Assembly (NCBI GenBank): GCA_947443645.1
Contig: CANEXF010000002.1
Span: 62,001 to 126,000, forward strand
Reading direction: 5' to 3'
Length of the DNA: 64,000 nucleotides
DNA from: Comamonadaceae bacterium
GTDB lineage: Bacteria > Pseudomonadota > Gammaproteobacteria > Burkholderiales > Burkholderiaceae_C
This document shows, piece by piece, positions 1 to 10,884 of this stretch. Position numbers and translations under genes: made by a program. The notes under the pieces are model-generated. The model saw nothing but the letters and a program-made list of their open reading frames with translations, was not told where the DNA came from and ran no database searches. The first letter of the stretch is position 1, and each line of letters starts with the position of its first letter.

Positions 1-1
1 A

Positions 2-556
2 ACGCTGTTGATTCAGGGTGGCTCGAGTGGCATTGGCGTGACGGCCATTCAGATCGCCAAGGCGCTGGGCGCTGTGGTGCTGGTGACGGCCGGCAGCGAC
101 GACAAGTGCGCCGCCTGTTTGGCCCTGGGCGCCGACCATGCCATCAATTACAAAAGTGCTGACTTCGTTGAAGAAGTGAAGAAGCTCACCGATGGCCAAG
201 GCGTGAATGTCATTTTGGACATGGTCGCTGGCAGCTATGTGGCGCGTGAAGTTGAGTGTCTGGCCGAAGACGGTCGCCTGGTCATCATTGCGGTGCAGGG
301 CGGCGTCAAGGCCGAATTCAATGCCGGCCTGGTGCTGCGCAAGCGCCTGACCATCACGGGTTCCACGCTCAGGCCGCGTTCGCTTGATTTCAAGAGCGCC
401 ATTGCCGCAGCGCTGCGGGACAAGGTCTGGCCGCTGCTGGCCAGTGGTGCGATCAAGCCAGTGATACACAGCACGTTTGCTGCGGCCGACGCCGCCAAGG
501 CGCATACGCTGATGGAGTCGAATGCGCATGTCGGCAAAATTGTCTTGACCTGGTAA
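2..556 (+). CDS. NAD(P)H:quinone oxidoreductase, zinc-independent MDR family (C-terminal part)
   Basis: The gene enters the window already in frame, so the N-terminal catalytic domain is missing. What remains is the Rossmann half and C-terminus of a medium-chain dehydrogenase/reductase. The dinucleotide loop GGSSGIG is near the start, followed by VTAGSDDK, where the nucleotide ribose or phosphate is usually bound. The later part (RLVIIAVQGG, then KRLTITGSTLRPRS) is typical of the quinone oxidoreductase/PIG3 branch, which reduces quinones with NADPH in the cytoplasm. No zinc ligands are visible in this part. It ends 12 bases before tpiA on the same strand. Family assignment is firm; the substrate is not known. 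Confidence 0.85.
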   Translation, partial: TLLIQGGSSGIGVTAIQIAKALGAVVLVTAGSDDKCAACLALGADHAINYKSADFVEEVKKLTDGQGVNVILDMVAGSYVAREVECLAEDGRLVIIAVQGGVKAEFNAGLVLRKRLTITGSTLRPRSLDFKSAIAAALRDKVWPLLASGAIKPVIHSTFAAADAAKAHTLMESNAHVGKIVLTW

Positions 557-568
557 GCGGTGCGCAAG

Positions 569-1327
569 ATGAAAAAGCTGATTGCAGGAAACTGGAAAAT
601 GAACGGCAGCCTGGCCGCCAACCAGGCCTTGCTGGCCGAACTGGCCCAGGGGTTGCCCGACAAGCCGGCGTGCGAGATTGCCGTATGTGTCCCAGCTCCA
701 TATCTGGCGCAGGTTCAGGCCTTGAAGTTGAGCCAAGCAGCACTATCGGCCATTGAACTCGGCGCGCAAGATGTGTCGGCACATGCGGCCGGCGCCTATA
801 CCGGAGAGGTCAGTGCGGCCATGCTGCATGAGCTGGCTTGCCGCTACGTGATCGTTGGCCATTCCGAGCGTCGCCAGTACCATTTTGAGACTGACGCGCT
901 GGTGGCGGACAAGGCCAAGGCGGCTTTGGCCGCTGGCATCACGCCCATCGTCTGCGTTGGTGAAACGCTGGCTGAGCGTGAGGCAGGGCGTACCGAAGAA
1001 GTGGTCAAGCGTCAGCTGGCGGCGGTGATTCATGCCAATGGTCACTGCATCAGCGAGATCGTGGTGGCCTATGAGCCAGTCTGGGCCATAGGCACGGGCA
1101 AGACCGCATCGCCCGATGAGGCGCAAGCGGTGCATGCTGTCTTGCGCGCGCAGCTCAAGGCGGCAAGCGATCAATCGGCGCGGGTGAAAATCCTGTACGG
1201 CGGCAGCATGAATGCTGCCAATGCTGCAACGCTGCTGGCGCAGCCCGATATCGATGGCGGCCTGATTGGCGGAGCCTCTCTCAAAGCCGCGGATTTTTTG
1301 AAGATTATTGCTGCAGCCCAAGTTTGA
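569..1327 (+). CDS. tpiA: Triosephosphate isomerase
   Basis: Cytoplasmic glycolytic enzyme interconverting dihydroxyacetone phosphate and glyceraldehyde 3-phosphate. The 252-residue protein has every family landmark: NWKMNG with the substrate-binding Asn and Lys at the N-terminus, the electrophilic His in IVGHSERR, the catalytic Glu in [12 protein letters not shown] with flexible loop 6, and the phosphate-binding YGGSM and GGLIGGASL segments. A GTG nine bases upstream (560) is in frame, but the ATG at 569 gives the standard [10 protein letters not shown] start and was chosen. It is followed 33 bases later by secG, a common proteobacterial order. Confidence 0.97.
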   Translation: MKKLIAGNWKMNGSLAANQALLAELAQGLPDKPACEIAVCVPAPYLAQVQALKLSQAALSAIELGAQDVSAHAAGAYTGEVSAAMLHELACRYVIVGHSERRQYHFETDALVADKAKAALAAGITPIVCVGETLAEREAGRTEEVVKRQLAAVIHANGHCISEIVVAYEPVWAIGTGKTASPDEAQAVHAVLRAQLKAASDQSARVKILYGGSMNAANAATLLAQPDIDGGLIGGASLKAADFLKIIAAAQV

Positions 1328-1360
1328 CGGGCGCAGAACGCTATTAAATTAGGAGTATTT

Positions 1361-1771
1361 ATGAACGTTGTATTAACCATTGTGTTGGCTGTGCAGATGC
1401 TCACCGCACTGGGCATGATTGGCCTGATTCTTGTGCAGCACGGCAAGGGTGCCGACATGGGCGCAGCCTTCGGCAGTGGCGGCTCTGGCAGCCTGTTTGG
1501 CGCCAGCGGTAGCGCCAACTTCCTGTCGCGCACCACCAGCATTTTGGCTGCGGTATTTTTTGTCTGTACCTTGTTGCTGGCCTATTTCGGCAATGCGCAG
1601 CCGCGCACCAGCACCAGTGTGCTTGAAGGTACGGCCGTCAGCGCGCCAGCAACTGCTGCATCGGGTGCGGCGCAGATACCAGGAAGCACGGCGCCTGTGA
1701 CGAACAGCGCAGCCGTTCCAGTGCCTGCAGCGCCAGCTGCACCGGGCGCCGGACAAATCCCGACGAAATAA
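1361..1771 (+). CDS. secG: Preprotein translocase subunit SecG
   Basis: Small accessory subunit of the SecYEG channel in the inner membrane, which helps SecA-driven export. The 136-residue product has two hydrophobic segments (about residues 3-23 and 52-72) flanking the conserved glycine-rich cytoplasmic loop with QHGKGADMGAAFG and GSGGSGSLFG. The C-terminal 55 residues are an Ala/Pro/Thr-rich tail of low complexity, common in betaproteobacterial SecG. A clear ribosome site (AGGAG) lies 6 bases before the ATG. It sits between tpiA and tRNA-Leu(GAG), as in many relatives. Confidence 0.95.
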   Translation: MNVVLTIVLAVQMLTALGMIGLILVQHGKGADMGAAFGSGGSGSLFGASGSANFLSRTTSILAAVFFVCTLLLAYFGNAQPRTSTSVLEGTAVSAPATAASGAAQIPGSTAPVTNSAAVPVPAAPAAPGAGQIPTK

Positions 1772-1899
1772 GCTGATTTAGCCGCCTCTTCTCTTCGGAG
1801 GCGGTCAGATTTCAGGGTAAACTCTGAGACTGTTTGGAAAGCGCAAAATCGCAAGGTTTCCTCATGCCTTCCGGACATCGACAGAGTGAGTTAGCAAGC

Positions 1900-1984
1900 G
1901 CGGATGTGGTGAAATTGGTAGACACGCTATCTTGAGGGGGTAGTGGCGAAAGCTGTGCGAGTTCGAGTCTCGCCATCCGCACCA
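1900..1984 (+). tRNA. tRNA-Leu (anticodon GAG)
   Basis: The acceptor stem GCGGATG (1900-1906) pairs with CATCCGC (1974-1980), followed by discriminator A and an encoded CCA. The anticodon stem CTATC/GGTAG encloses loop TTGAGGG with anticodon GAG. A long variable arm (GGCGAAAGCT), as expected for a class II tRNA, precedes the T arm with GTTCGAGTC. It closely resembles E. coli tRNA-Leu(GAG) in arrangement. It sits between secG and nuoA and may be co-transcribed with either. Confidence 0.97.
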
Positions 1985-2118
1985 GATTGATGAGTATCAG
2001 CAGCAGCGCTCTTGCGATGCTGCCGCAGCAAACGGAAAACTGGCAATACTGGCACCTCAGGCTCAGGCTGCTGTACACCGCTACAGCTCCTGGTGCCGCT
2101 TCCAGAACTGAATCAACA

Positions 2119-2478
2119 ATGAACCTCGATCAATACCTCCCCGTTCTTTTGTTTATTCTGGTTGGTGTGGGTGTCGGCGTTGTGCCCCAGGTTCTTGGTC
2201 GTCTGCTCGGTCCGGTGCGACCCGACAGCGAAAAAAATTCCCCTTACGAATGCGGCTTCGAGGCTTTCGAGGATGCGCGCATGAAATTCGATGTGCGCTA
2301 CTACCTGGTGGCCATTCTCTTTATTCTTTTTGATCTTGAAATCGCGTTTCTTTTTCCCTGGGCGGTTGCGCTCAAGGATGTGGGTGCGCTGGGTTTCTGG
2401 TCGGTCATGGTTTTCCTGGGAATTCTGGTCGTGGGCTTTATTTACGAGTGGAAAAAGGGCGCGCTGGACTGGGAATAA
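2119..2478 (+). CDS. nuoA: NADH-quinone oxidoreductase subunit A
   Basis: Membrane-arm subunit of respiratory complex I, near the quinone channel. The 119 residues form three transmembrane helices (about 7-27, 61-81 and 89-109). The conserved YECG at 43-46 lies in the loop that contacts the quinone cavity, and acidic residues Asp72 and Glu74 lie in the second helix ([11 protein letters not shown]). The frame stays open upstream to 1987, but the ATG at 2119 gives the normal family length and N-terminus. First gene of the 14-gene nuo operon; the 134 bases after the tRNA are the most likely place for its promoter, though I could not define one. Confidence 0.96.
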   Translation: MNLDQYLPVLLFILVGVGVGVVPQVLGRLLGPVRPDSEKNSPYECGFEAFEDARMKFDVRYYLVAILFILFDLEIAFLFPWAVALKDVGALGFWSVMVFLGILVVGFIYEWKKGALDWE

Positions 2479-2569
2479 TCGCGTAAGACCGCCGGGGTTT
2501 TCTGTGGCGGTCTTCGCTGGCAGTTCGCCGAAAAGCTTGTCAAAAAAGCTCACCAATTAAGGTACGGGT

Positions 2570-3049
2570 ATGTCACTCGAAGGTGTATTTAACGAAGGTT
2601 TCATGACCACGAGCTACGACTCGGTGGTCAACTGGGCCAAGACCGGGTCACTTTGGCCCATGACTTTTGGCCTCGCATGCTGCGCCGTCGAGATGATGCA
2701 TGCGGGCGCTGCGCGCTACGATCTGGATCGTTTTGGCATGTTGTTCAGGCCCAGTCCGCGTCAGTCGGATTTAATGATTGTTGCCGGCACGCTGTGCAAC
2801 AAGATGGGTCCGGCATTGCGCAAGGTCTATGACCAGATGTCCGAGCCGCGCTGGGTCCTGTCCATGGGGTCGTGCGCCAATGGCGGCGGCTATTACCACT
2901 ACAGTTATTCGGTGGTTCGTGGTTGCGACCGGATTGTGCCAGTTGACGTGTATGTACCGGGTTGCCCGCCGACTGCCGAGGCGCTGATGTACGGCATCAT
3001 CCAGCTGCAGCAGAAGATTCGCCGCACCAACACGATTGCGAGGGCTTGA
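2570..3049 (+). CDS. nuoB: NADH-quinone oxidoreductase subunit B
   Basis: Peripheral-arm subunit carrying the terminal iron-sulfur cluster N2, which passes electrons to quinone. The 159-residue protein contains the four cluster ligands expected from E. coli NuoB: the tandem Cys37-Cys38 (LACCAVEMM), Cys102 (GSCANGGG) and Cys132 ([10 protein letters not shown]). A third-position conserved [16 protein letters not shown] segment is intact. It starts 91 bases after nuoA and its stop overlaps the nuoC start by one base (TGATG), which suggests translational coupling. Confidence 0.97.
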   Translation: MSLEGVFNEGFMTTSYDSVVNWAKTGSLWPMTFGLACCAVEMMHAGAARYDLDRFGMLFRPSPRQSDLMIVAGTLCNKMGPALRKVYDQMSEPRWVLSMGSCANGGGYYHYSYSVVRGCDRIVPVDVYVPGCPPTAEALMYGIIQLQQKIRRTNTIARA

Positions 3050-3672
3050 TGCAGGCCACTGTTTTATCCTCGCCAGCTTCGGCCCAGCAAATCGGCGACG
3101 CCGTTTCTGCGGCACTCGGCGACAAGCTCAAAAGCATCAAGATTGCATTCGGTGAAGTGACCGTCACTGTGGCGGCTGCAGACTACCTTGCCGCCGCAAG
3201 CTTGCTGCGTGATGCCGCAGGCTGCAAGTTCGAGCAATTGATCGATTTGTGCGGTCTCGATTACTCGGAGTACAAGGACGGCCAGTACGAAGGCTTGCGC
3301 TTTTGTGTGGCCTTGCACTTGCTGTCGGTCAGCCTGAACCAGCGTTTGCGTCTGAAGGTGTTTTGCGCGGACGACGATTTTCCTGTGGTCGATTCTGTCA
3401 ACGGCGTCTGGAATGCCGCGAACTGGTTTGAGCGCGAAGCGTTTGACCTGTTTGGCATCATCTTCGAAGGCCACAACGATCTGCGCCGCATCCTGACCGA
3501 CTACGGTTTCATCGGTCATCCCTTCCGCAAGGACTTTCCGACCACGGGTCATGTGGAAATGCGCTACGACCCCGAGCAAAAGCGCGTGATTTACCAGCCC
3601 GTCACCATCGAGCCTCGCGAAATCACGCCGCGCGTGATCCGCGAAGACAACTACGGCGGTGGTCTGCAGTGA
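3049..3672 (+). CDS. nuoC: NADH-quinone oxidoreductase subunit C
   Basis: Hydrophilic 30-kDa-type subunit of complex I that packs against NuoD at the quinone-site end of the peripheral arm. The 207-residue product ends with the signature region [36 protein letters not shown] and the NYGGG terminus typical of stand-alone NuoC. It is separate from NuoD, not fused as in E. coli. The ORF is open further upstream inside nuoB, but the ATG overlapping the nuoB stop is the natural start. Confidence 0.96.
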   Translation: MQATVLSSPASAQQIGDAVSAALGDKLKSIKIAFGEVTVTVAAADYLAAASLLRDAAGCKFEQLIDLCGLDYSEYKDGQYEGLRFCVALHLLSVSLNQRLRLKVFCADDDFPVVDSVNGVWNAANWFEREAFDLFGIIFEGHNDLRRILTDYGFIGHPFRKDFPTTGHVEMRYDPEQKRVIYQPVTIEPREITPRVIREDNYGGGLQ

Positions 3673-3675
3673 AAA

Positions 3676-3710
3676 AGCCCACACGCTTGCCATTTCGTGT
3701 GCTGCGCGGC
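3676..3710 (+). repeat. Short dispersed repeat, nuoC-nuoD gap (copy 1)
   Basis: The 35 bases read AGCCCACACGCTTGCC, then ATTTCGTGTGCTGCGC. They match two longer intergenic segments in the same operon (10187 and 11829). The shared part can fold through CACG/CGTG. This copy lacks the CCCCCCGAGGGGG half. Confidence 0.6.
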
Positions 3711-3746
3711 GGCAGCAGCCAGTTTTACAGAGTCTGATACCCCCAC

Positions 3747-5000
3747 ATGGCTGAAATCAAAAACTACACGCTTAATTTTGGACCGCAGCATCCGGCAGCG
3801 CACGGCGTCTTGCGCCTGGTGCTCGAGCTTGACGGCGAAGTCATTCAGCGTGCCGATCCGCACATTGGCCTGTTGCATCGCGCGACAGAAAAGCTCGCCG
3901 AGAGCAAGACCTACATCCAGTCCCTGCCTTACATGGACAGGCTCGACTATGTGTCGATGATGTCGAACGAGCAGGCATATTGCCTGGCCATAGAAAAAAT
4001 GCTGGGCGTTGACGTGCCGGTTCGGGCCCAGTACATCCGCGTGATGTTTGCCGAGATCACGCGTCTGCTCAATCATTTGCTATGGCTGGGTGCGCACGGC
4101 TTTGACTGCGGCGCGATGAACATCCTGATTTACTGCTTTCGCGAACGCGAGGCGCTGTTTGACATGTACGAGGCCGTCTCCGGCGCGCGCATGCATGCGG
4201 CCTATTTCCGTCCGGGCGGCGTCTACCGCGATCTGCCCGAGACCATGCCGCAGTACCGCGTCAGCAAGGTCAAGAATGCCAAGGCCATTGATGCCTTGAA
4301 CGAAAACCGTCAGGGCTCTTTGCTGGACTTCATTGAAGACTTCTGCAACAAGTTCCCAGGCTATGTGGACGAGTACGAAACCCTGCTGACCGACAACCGC
4401 ATCTGGAAGCAGCGCACGGTAGGCGTCGGTGTGGTCTCGCCAGAGCGCGCATTGAACCTCGGTTTCACCGGCCCCATGCTCAGGGGCTCGGGCTTTGCAT
4501 GGGACTTGCGCAAGCAGCAGCCCTATGACGTCTACAGCCAGATGGATTTTGATATCCCTGTCGGCAAGACCGGCGATTGCTACGACCGCTATCTGGTGCG
4601 TGTCGCAGAGATGCGTCAGTCCAACCGCATCATCAAGCAGTGCATCGACTGGCTGCGTGTCAACCCCGGCCCGGTGATCACCAGCAACCACAAGGTGGCG
4701 GCGCCTGACCGTGAATCCATGAAGTCCAACATGGAAGAGTTGATTCATCATTTCAAACTCTTCACTGAAGGCTTTCATGTGCCCGAAGGCGAGGCGTATG
4801 CCGCTGTCGAGCACCCCAAGGGCGAGTTCGGCATCTACATCGTCAGCGACGGCGCCAACAAGCCTTATCGCATGAAAATTCGACCACCTGGATTCGCGCA
4901 TCTGGCTGCCATGGACGAGATGTCACGCGGCCACATGATTGCCGACGCGGTTGCCGTGATCGGCACCATGGACATTGTGTTCGGTGAAATTGACCGTTAA
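3747..5000 (+). CDS. nuoD: NADH-quinone oxidoreductase subunit D
   Basis: The 49-kDa-type subunit of complex I, evolved from a NiFe-hydrogenase large subunit, which forms most of the quinone-reduction site with NuoB. At 417 residues it has the full family length. It begins with [22 protein letters not shown], containing the quinone-site His residues, and ends with the usual [19 protein letters not shown] and [11 protein letters not shown] are intact. The 74-base gap after nuoC contains a short dispersed repeat (see 3676-3710). Confidence 0.97.
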   Translation: MAEIKNYTLNFGPQHPAAHGVLRLVLELDGEVIQRADPHIGLLHRATEKLAESKTYIQSLPYMDRLDYVSMMSNEQAYCLAIEKMLGVDVPVRAQYIRVMFAEITRLLNHLLWLGAHGFDCGAMNILIYCFREREALFDMYEAVSGARMHAAYFRPGGVYRDLPETMPQYRVSKVKNAKAIDALNENRQGSLLDFIEDFCNKFPGYVDEYETLLTDNRIWKQRTVGVGVVSPERALNLGFTGPMLRGSGFAWDLRKQQPYDVYSQMDFDIPVGKTGDCYDRYLVRVAEMRQSNRIIKQCIDWLRVNPGPVITSNHKVAAPDRESMKSNMEELIHHFKLFTEGFHVPEGEAYAAVEHPKGEFGIYIVSDGANKPYRMKIRPPGFAHLAAMDEMSRGHMIADAVAVIGTMDIVFGEIDR

Positions 5001-5004
5001 ACCC

Positions 5005-5544
5005 ATGACTTCTTCCATGAATCCTGAACCAACCCAAGCCGGCCTAGCCGCGCTGTCCGCCCAGGCGCTGGCCCGTTTCGACCGGGAAGTTGCCAAATAT
5101 CCTGCGGACCAAAAACAGTCAGCCGTCATGGCCTGCCTGACCATAGTCCAGGAAGAGCGTGGCTATGTCAGTGCCGAGAGCGAAGTACTGGTTGCTGACT
5201 ACCTCGGCATGGCGCCGATTGCGGTGCACGAAGTCACGACCTTCTACAACATGTACAACCAGCAGCCGGTGGGCAAGTACAAGCTCAACATCTGCACCAA
5301 TCTGCCGTGCCAGTTGCGTGACGGTGCCAAGGCCCTGTCGCATCTGGAGCACAAGCTGGGAATTGCCATGGGCGAAACCACGGCCGACGGCCTGTTCACC
5401 CTGCAGCAATCGGAGTGCCTGGGCGCCTGCGCCGATTCACCCGTATTGCTGGTCAATGACCTCACGATGTGCAGCTTCATGAGTCATGAAAAAATTGACC
5501 AGCTCATCGCTGGTCTTCAATCTGCTGAGGCAAAGTCATCATGA
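5005..5544 (+). CDS. nuoE: NADH-quinone oxidoreductase subunit E
   Basis: 24-kDa-type subunit of the NADH dehydrogenase module, holding the off-path [2Fe-2S] cluster N1a. A thioredoxin-like domain carries the four ligands Cys97, Cys102, Cys138 and Cys142 (CTNLPC and CLGAC). The ATG at 5005 gives 179 residues and starts four bases after nuoD; a second ATG at 5017 is possible. The frame is open into nuoD, but those codons belong to the nuoD overlap. The stop overlaps nuoF by four bases (ATGA). Confidence 0.96.
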   Translation: MTSSMNPEPTQAGLAALSAQALARFDREVAKYPADQKQSAVMACLTIVQEERGYVSAESEVLVADYLGMAPIAVHEVTTFYNMYNQQPVGKYKLNICTNLPCQLRDGAKALSHLEHKLGIAMGETTADGLFTLQQSECLGACADSPVLLVNDLTMCSFMSHEKIDQLIAGLQSAEAKSS

Positions 5545-6926
5545 CCCTGGCAACAAGTTCAAGTGCAGCGCAAACCGTGCTGTCGCAGTTTGCCGCCACC
5601 GGCGTGCAAAGCTGTTTTCATGGCCGTCACATCAGCCCGCAAATTCTTGCAGACCTCAATGGCAGCAACTGGCGCCTGAAGGACTACGAGGCGCGCGGCG
5701 GCTATCAGGCACTGCGCAAGATACTGGGCCAGGACGGTGGCGCGGGTCTGACGCCTGACCAGGTGATTGCCGAGGTCAAGGCTGGCGGTTTGCGTGGCCG
5801 CGGCGGCGCCGGTTTTCCGACCGGACTCAAATGGAGCTTCATGCCGCGTCAGTTTCCAGGCCAAAAATATCTGGTCTGCAATTCGGACGAGGGCGAGCCG
5901 GGCACCTGCAAAGACCGCGACATCATGCAGTACAACCCGCACAGCGTGATCGAGGGCATGGCAATTGCAGCTTACGCCATGGGCATCACCGTGGGCTACA
6001 ACTACATCCACGGCGAGATCTTTGCCACCTACCAGCGTTTCGAAGAAGCACTGCTTGAAGCCCGCGCGGCCGGCTTGCTGGGCGAGAAAATTCTGGACAG
6101 CAGCTTTTCTTTTCAGCTGCATGCAGCGCACGGCTTTGGCGCTTATATTTGCGGCGAAGAGACGGCCTTGCTGGAGTCCCTGGAAGGCAAAAAGGGCCAG
6201 CCGCGTTTCAAGCCGCCGTTTCCGGCCAGCTTTGGCCTGTATGGCAAGCCGACCACCATCAACAATACCGAAACCTTCGCGGCCGTGCCGTGGATCATCC
6301 GCAATGGCGGCCAGGCTTACCTGGAGTGCGGCAAGCCTAATAACGGCGGCACCAAGATTTATTCGGTGTCTGGCGATGTCGAGCTGCCAGGCAATTACGA
6401 AGTGCCCATGGGCACGCCATTTGCCAAGCTGCTCGAGCTTGCCGGCGGTGTACGCAAGGGTCGCACGCTCAAGGCTGTGATTCCTGGTGGTTCGTCTTCT
6501 CCGGTACTGCCGGCAGCCATCATGATGGATTGCACCATGGACTATGACTCGATAGCCAAGGCAGGCTCCATGCTGGGCTCGGGCGCTGTCATTGTCATGG
6601 ACGACTCCAGATGCATGGTCGAGTCGCTCAAACGGCTGTCCTACTTTTACATGCACGAGTCCTGCGGTCAGTGCACGCCATGCCGCGAAGGCACGGGTTG
6701 GTTGTGGCGCGTGGTCGAGCGCATTCACCACGGTCAGGGCCGTCAGGGCGACATGGATTTGCTCAACTCTGTAGCTGACAACATCCAGGGCCGCACCATT
6801 TGCGCGCTGGGCGACGCTGCGGCCATGCCCGTGCGCGCCATGATCAAGCATTTCCGTCATGAGTTTGAAGCCATGATTCCCCAAAAGACCCCTCAGGCTG
6901 GTACATCTGCGGCTGTACAAGCCTGA
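5541..6926 (+). CDS. nuoF: NADH-quinone oxidoreductase subunit F
   Basis: 51-kDa-type subunit that binds NADH and FMN and holds cluster N3, the electron entry point of complex I. The 461 residues contain the nucleotide and flavin loops [13 protein letters not shown] and [13 protein letters not shown] and the N3 ligands Cys375, Cys378 and Cys381 ([14 protein letters not shown]) plus Cys421 (RTICALGD). Coupled to nuoE through an ATGA overlap. Confidence 0.97.
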   Translation: MTLATSSSAAQTVLSQFAATGVQSCFHGRHISPQILADLNGSNWRLKDYEARGGYQALRKILGQDGGAGLTPDQVIAEVKAGGLRGRGGAGFPTGLKWSFMPRQFPGQKYLVCNSDEGEPGTCKDRDIMQYNPHSVIEGMAIAAYAMGITVGYNYIHGEIFATYQRFEEALLEARAAGLLGEKILDSSFSFQLHAAHGFGAYICGEETALLESLEGKKGQPRFKPPFPASFGLYGKPTTINNTETFAAVPWIIRNGGQAYLECGKPNNGGTKIYSVSGDVELPGNYEVPMGTPFAKLLELAGGVRKGRTLKAVIPGGSSSPVLPAAIMMDCTMDYDSIAKAGSMLGSGAVIVMDDSRCMVESLKRLSYFYMHESCGQCTPCREGTGWLWRVVERIHHGQGRQGDMDLLNSVADNIQGRTICALGDAAAMPVRAMIKHFRHEFEAMIPQKTPQAGTSAAVQA

Positions 6927-6943
6927 TCGCGGAAAGAAAACAT

Positions 6944-9112
6944 ATGGTTGAAATAGAACTCGACGGTCAGAAAGTGGAAGTGCTCGAAGGCAGCACCGTG
7001 ATGCATGCGGCGGAAAAAGCCGGCACCTACATTCCGCATTTCTGCTATCACAAGAAGCTGTCCATTGCTGCCAACTGCCGCATGTGTCTGGTGGATATTG
7101 AAAAAGCACCCAAGCCCATGCCGGCATGCGCCACGCCTGTGACGCAGGGCATGATCGTGCGCACCAAGAACGACAAAGCCATCAAGGCCCAAAAGGGTGT
7201 GATGGAGTTTTTGCTGATCAACCACCCGCTGGATTGCCCCATCTGTGACCAGGGCGGCGAGTGCCAGCTGCAGGATCTGGCCGTGGGCTATGGCGCCAGC
7301 GAGTCGCGCTATCAAGAAGAAAAACGCGTGGTCTTTCACAAGGATGTGGGCCCTCTGGTTTCGATGCAGGAGATGAGCCGCTGCATCCATTGCACCCGTT
7401 GCGTGCGTTTTGGCCAGGAAGTCGCCGGCGTGATGGAGTTGGGCATGTCGCACCGCGGCGAGCATGCGGAGATTGAAACCTTTGTCGGCATGTCTGTGGA
7501 TTCCGAGCTGTCGGGCAACATGATTGACATCTGCCCGGTCGGTGCGCTGACCAGCAAGCCTTTTCGCTACAGCGCCCGTACCTGGGAGCTGTCACGCCGC
7601 AAGTCGGTCAGCCCGCACGATTCGACCGGTTCCAACCTGATAGTCCAGGTCAAGGGCAACAAGGTCATGCGCGTGGTTCCGCTGGAAAATGAAGACGTCA
7701 ACGAATGCTGGATCGCTGACCGTGACCGTTTCTCTTACGAAGCCCTGAACAGCGATGAACGCCTGCTAAGTCCCATGCTCAAGCAGGGCGGCGAATGGAA
7801 AAGCGTTGACTGGCAGACGGCACTTGAATATGTCGCCAATGGACTGAAACAGATCAAGGCCGACCACGGTGCCAACAGTATCGGGACCCTCGCGAGCCCA
7901 CACAGCACGCTCGAAGAGCTCTACCTGGCCGCTTCGCTGATGCACGGGCTGGGCAGCGACAACATCGATTACCGCCTGCGCAATGCAGAGTTTTCAACTG
8001 CGGCGTCGGTTCGCTGGCTAGGGACATCGATTGCCAGCCTGTCAGAGCTGCAGCGCGTGCTGGTGATTGGCTCCAATCTGCGCAAGGACCATCCGCTGTT
8101 TGCACAGCGAATTCGGCAGTCCGTGGGCAAGGGCTGTGCGCTGAGCACTATTAATTCAGTAGCAGAGCTGGCTTCGCCAGACGCCTGGGCCATGCCTGTG
8201 GCCCACAGTGTCTTGTCGGGCTCGGCCACCTGGGCGCAGGCCCTGGCTGACATTGCTGCCGTGATCGCCGCTGACAAGGGCATCGCCGCACCCGCAGCTG
8301 GCCAGCCAAGCGACGCTGCCAAGGCGATCGCCAAGTCGCTTCAGGGCGGTGAGCGCAAAGCCATCTTGCTGGGTAACGCTGCCGCGCACCATGCCAATGC
8401 AGCCAGTCTGCTGAGCCTGGCCAACTGGATAGGCGCTCAAACGGGCGCTACAGTTGGTTATCTGACCGAGGCTGCCAACACCGTTGGCGCGCAACTAGCA
8501 GGCGCTTTGCCTGGTGCGCAAGGCTTCAATGCCGGTCAGATGCTGGACGGCAAGCTCAAAGCGGTTGTCTTGCTCAACAACGAGCCCGAGTTTGACTCGG
8601 CCGCTGGCGCCAAGGCCAGGGCATCGCTGAATCTGGCTCAGATGGTGGTGACGCTCAGCCCGTTCAAAGCGAATATGAGCTTTAGCGATGTGCTGCTGCC
8701 TATCGCGCCGTTTACAGAGACCTCAGGAACTTTTGTCAATGCTGAAGGCCGTGTGCAGGGCTTTCATGCTGTGGTCAAGCCACTGGGCGAAACGCGTCCG
8801 GCGTGGAAAGTCCTGCGCGTACTGGCCAATTTGCTTGGCCTGCCGGGCTTTGATTTCGAGTCTTCCCAGGATGTGCGCGCGCAGATCGCTGGCGCCGACG
8901 GCGTGCAAGTGCCGGCCGAACGCCTGGGCAACAGCAGCGATGCTGGCATCAAGCTCAGCCTGCCTGCGGGTGCGGAACCGGTGGTCGCCAGCATTTATCA
9001 GCTCGATGGGCTGGTCAGGCGCGCAACTTCCTTGCAACTCACGGCTGACGCCCGTCAGTCGCTATCCCATCAGGCGGACGTTCAAGCCGCATCAGCAGAG
9101 GTGGCAGCATGA
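6944..9112 (+). CDS. nuoG: NADH-quinone oxidoreductase subunit G
   Basis: Large iron-sulfur subunit of the NADH module. Order of sites: an N-terminal ferredoxin domain with Cys34, Cys45, Cys48 and Cys62 (N1b); a HxxxCxxCxxxxxC site ([14 protein letters not shown]) for N5; a CxxCxxC site in [13 protein letters not shown] with a later ICPVGAL for N4; then a molybdopterin-oxidoreductase-like domain that carries no cofactor in complex I. At 722 residues it is shorter than E. coli NuoG (about 900) and appears to lack the extra C-terminal part. The stop overlaps nuoH by four bases. A weak match to the 26-nt dispersed core lies at about 8144-8171; I do not claim it as a copy. Confidence 0.96.
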   Translation: MVEIELDGQKVEVLEGSTVMHAAEKAGTYIPHFCYHKKLSIAANCRMCLVDIEKAPKPMPACATPVTQGMIVRTKNDKAIKAQKGVMEFLLINHPLDCPICDQGGECQLQDLAVGYGASESRYQEEKRVVFHKDVGPLVSMQEMSRCIHCTRCVRFGQEVAGVMELGMSHRGEHAEIETFVGMSVDSELSGNMIDICPVGALTSKPFRYSARTWELSRRKSVSPHDSTGSNLIVQVKGNKVMRVVPLENEDVNECWIADRDRFSYEALNSDERLLSPMLKQGGEWKSVDWQTALEYVANGLKQIKADHGANSIGTLASPHSTLEELYLAASLMHGLGSDNIDYRLRNAEFSTAASVRWLGTSIASLSELQRVLVIGSNLRKDHPLFAQRIRQSVGKGCALSTINSVAELASPDAWAMPVAHSVLSGSATWAQALADIAAVIAADKGIAAPAAGQPSDAAKAIAKSLQGGERKAILLGNAAAHHANAASLLSLANWIGAQTGATVGYLTEAANTVGAQLAGALPGAQGFNAGQMLDGKLKAVVLLNNEPEFDSAAGAKARASLNLAQMVVTLSPFKANMSFSDVLLPIAPFTETSGTFVNAEGRVQGFHAVVKPLGETRPAWKVLRVLANLLGLPGFDFESSQDVRAQIAGADGVQVPAERLGNSSDAGIKLSLPAGAEPVVASIYQLDGLVRRATSLQLTADARQSLSHQADVQAASAEVAA

Positions 9113-10182
9113 TTGACGCTGTTTATGGTTTTGGCCAGGGCCTGCTGGGTGGCGTTTGGCCGGCGACGGTCTGGCCAGTGTTGTGGGTGCTGATCAAGAT
9201 TGTCTGTGTCTTGTTGCCACTCATGGGTTGTGTGGCTTACCTGACGCTTTGGGAGCGCAAGGCGATCGGTTTCACCCAGATTCGTCTCGGACCTAACCGC
9301 GTCGGTCCCTTTGGTCTGCTGCAGCCCATAGCCGATGCGCTCAAGCTGCTGACCAAGGAAATCATCATCCCGACAGCGGCCAGCAAGGGTCTGTTTGTGC
9401 TGGGCCCCATCATGACCATCATGCCGGCTCTAGCCGCCTGGGCCGTCATACCGTTCGGTCCTGACATCGCACTGGCCAACATCAATGCCGGTCTGCTGTT
9501 CTTGATGGCCATCACCTCAATGGAGGTTTATGGTGTGATCATTGCCGGCTGGGCGTCCAACTCCAAGTACGCCTTTCTCGGCGCCATGCGGGCCTCGGCC
9601 CAGATGGTCAGCTATGAAATTGCCATGGGCTTTTGCCTGGTAGTTGTGCTCATGGTGAGCGGTAGTCTGAACATGACGGATATCGTGATGAGCCAGGCCA
9701 AGGGAATGGCCGCCAGCCAGGGTTTGGGCTTTCTCTCATGGAACTGGTTGCCTTTGCTGCCCATTTTTCTGGTCTATTTCATCTCCGGCCTGGCCGAAAC
9801 CAACCGTCACCCGTTTGACGTGGTCGAGGGTGAGTCCGAGATCGTTGCCGGTCACATGGTCGAGTACTCGGGCATGGCGTTCGCGATGTTCTTCCTGGCT
9901 GAATATGCCAATATGTGGCTCGTCGCGATTTTGGCCGTCCTGCTCTTTCTGGGCGGCTGGCTGCCACCGGTTGAATTCCTGAGCTTTATCCCTGGCTGGA
10001 TCTGGCTGGGCGCAAAAACCTTTGTCGTAGTCACCATGTTCCTCTGGGTGCGTGCAACCTTCCCACGCTTTCGCTACGACCAGATCATGCGTTTGGGCTG
10101 GAAGATATTCATCCCTGTGACACTGGTCTGGCTGGTGGTTGTTGGCGCCTGGATGCAGACGTCTTACAACATCTGGAAGTGA
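9109..10182 (+). CDS. nuoH: NADH-quinone oxidoreductase subunit H
   Basis: Integral membrane subunit that anchors the peripheral arm and forms the entrance to the quinone channel. The 357-residue protein has about eight transmembrane helices and the hallmark loops [34 protein letters not shown] and [19 protein letters not shown], the last with acidic residues of the E-channel. Starts inside the last codons of nuoG. A 139-base gap containing a palindromic repeat separates it from nuoI. Confidence 0.97.
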   Translation: MIDAVYGFGQGLLGGVWPATVWPVLWVLIKIVCVLLPLMGCVAYLTLWERKAIGFTQIRLGPNRVGPFGLLQPIADALKLLTKEIIIPTAASKGLFVLGPIMTIMPALAAWAVIPFGPDIALANINAGLLFLMAITSMEVYGVIIAGWASNSKYAFLGAMRASAQMVSYEIAMGFCLVVVLMVSGSLNMTDIVMSQAKGMAASQGLGFLSWNWLPLLPIFLVYFISGLAETNRHPFDVVEGESEIVAGHMVEYSGMAFAMFFLAEYANMWLVAILAVLLFLGGWLPPVEFLSFIPGWIWLGAKTFVVVTMFLWVRATFPRFRYDQIMRLGWKIFIPVTLVWLVVVGAWMQTSYNIWK

Positions 10183-10186
10183 ATAT

Positions 10187-10273
10187 GGCCCCCACGCTTT
10201 TCACTTCGTGTAATGCGCTGCCCCCCGAGGGGGCCGCTGCGCCTGCGGCCCGGCAAAGCCGGTTCCGCGGCAC
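10187..10273 (+). repeat. Dispersed palindromic repeat, nuoH-nuoI gap (copy 2)
   Basis: Contains GGCCCCCACGCTTTTCAC, then TTCGTGTAATGCGCTG, then the hairpin CCCCCCGAGGGGG, then a second GC-rich palindrome (GCCGCTGCGCCTGCGGC) and CCGGCAAAGCCGG. Several nested stems could form in the nuo transcript between nuoH and nuoI. Confidence 0.75.
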
Positions 10274-10321
10274 CTGCTTGAAAAGAATTGCTTATATGAC
10301 TGAGTTGCGCAGGAAAACATC

Positions 10322-10819
10322 ATGAGTGCAGTTGCATCTGTCAAAGACTTCGTCTCCAGCTTCATGCTCACCGAGCTGTTCAAGGGCATGGCCCTGACCG
10401 GCAAGTACATGTTTCGCCGCAAGATCACGGTCCAGTTCCCTGAAGAAAAAACGCCGCAAAGCCCGCGTTTTCGTGGCTTGCATGCCTTGCGCCGCTATGA
10501 AAACGGCGAGGAGCGTTGCATTGCTTGCAAGCTCTGTGAAGCGGTCTGCCCGGCCATGGCCATCACCATCGAGTCCGAGGTGCGGGACGATGGCAGCCGC
10601 CGTACTTCGCGCTACGACATCGACCTGACCAAGTGTATTTTTTGCGGTTTTTGCGAGGAAAGCTGCCCGGTCGATTCCATCGTTGAGACGCACATTTTTG
10701 AATACCACGGTGAAAAACGTGGTGATCTTTATTTCACCAAAGAGATGTTGCTGGCCGTTGGCGATCGATACGAAACTGAAATCGCCGCCAATCGCGCGGC
10801 AGATGCCAAGTTCCGTTAA
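10322..10819 (+). CDS. nuoI: NADH-quinone oxidoreductase subunit I
   Basis: Peripheral-arm ferredoxin-like subunit with clusters N6a and N6b that relay electrons from NuoG to NuoB. The 165-residue protein has two complete 4Fe-4S motifs, [12 protein letters not shown] (Cys66, 69, 72, 76) and [12 protein letters not shown] (Cys105, 108, 111, 115). A short amphipathic N-terminal helix ([17 protein letters not shown]) should lie on the membrane. It starts 11 bases after an AGGA motif, behind the repeat-bearing gap after nuoH. Confidence 0.97.
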   Translation: MSAVASVKDFVSSFMLTELFKGMALTGKYMFRRKITVQFPEEKTPQSPRFRGLHALRRYENGEERCIACKLCEAVCPAMAITIESEVRDDGSRRTSRYDIDLTKCIFCGFCEESCPVDSIVETHIFEYHGEKRGDLYFTKEMLLAVGDRYETEIAANRAADAKFR

Positions 10820-10884
10820 CCCGGACTTGCCGTCGGACACGCCTATTTGCGAATCAGCAGTCTCAAGAAAGAATCCAAAACAAT

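Noticed and set aside
1781-1804. Possible terminator after secG (CCGCCTC/GAGGCGG)
   Set aside because: The seven-pair stem is not followed by a T-run, and downstream tRNA-Leu may be co-transcribed; too weak to list.
5559-7127. A 522-codon open frame on the minus strand opposite nuoF
   Set aside because: It lies wholly opposite nuoF and nuoG, has no family resemblance, and is explained by codon use in GC-rich DNA. The same holds for the long minus-strand frames at 14026-15114, 39360-40376 and 40166-41569.
8144-8171. Degenerate match to the 26-nt dispersed core inside nuoG
   Set aside because: Only the CTATTAATTCAGTAGC part fits; spacing after it does not. Likely chance.
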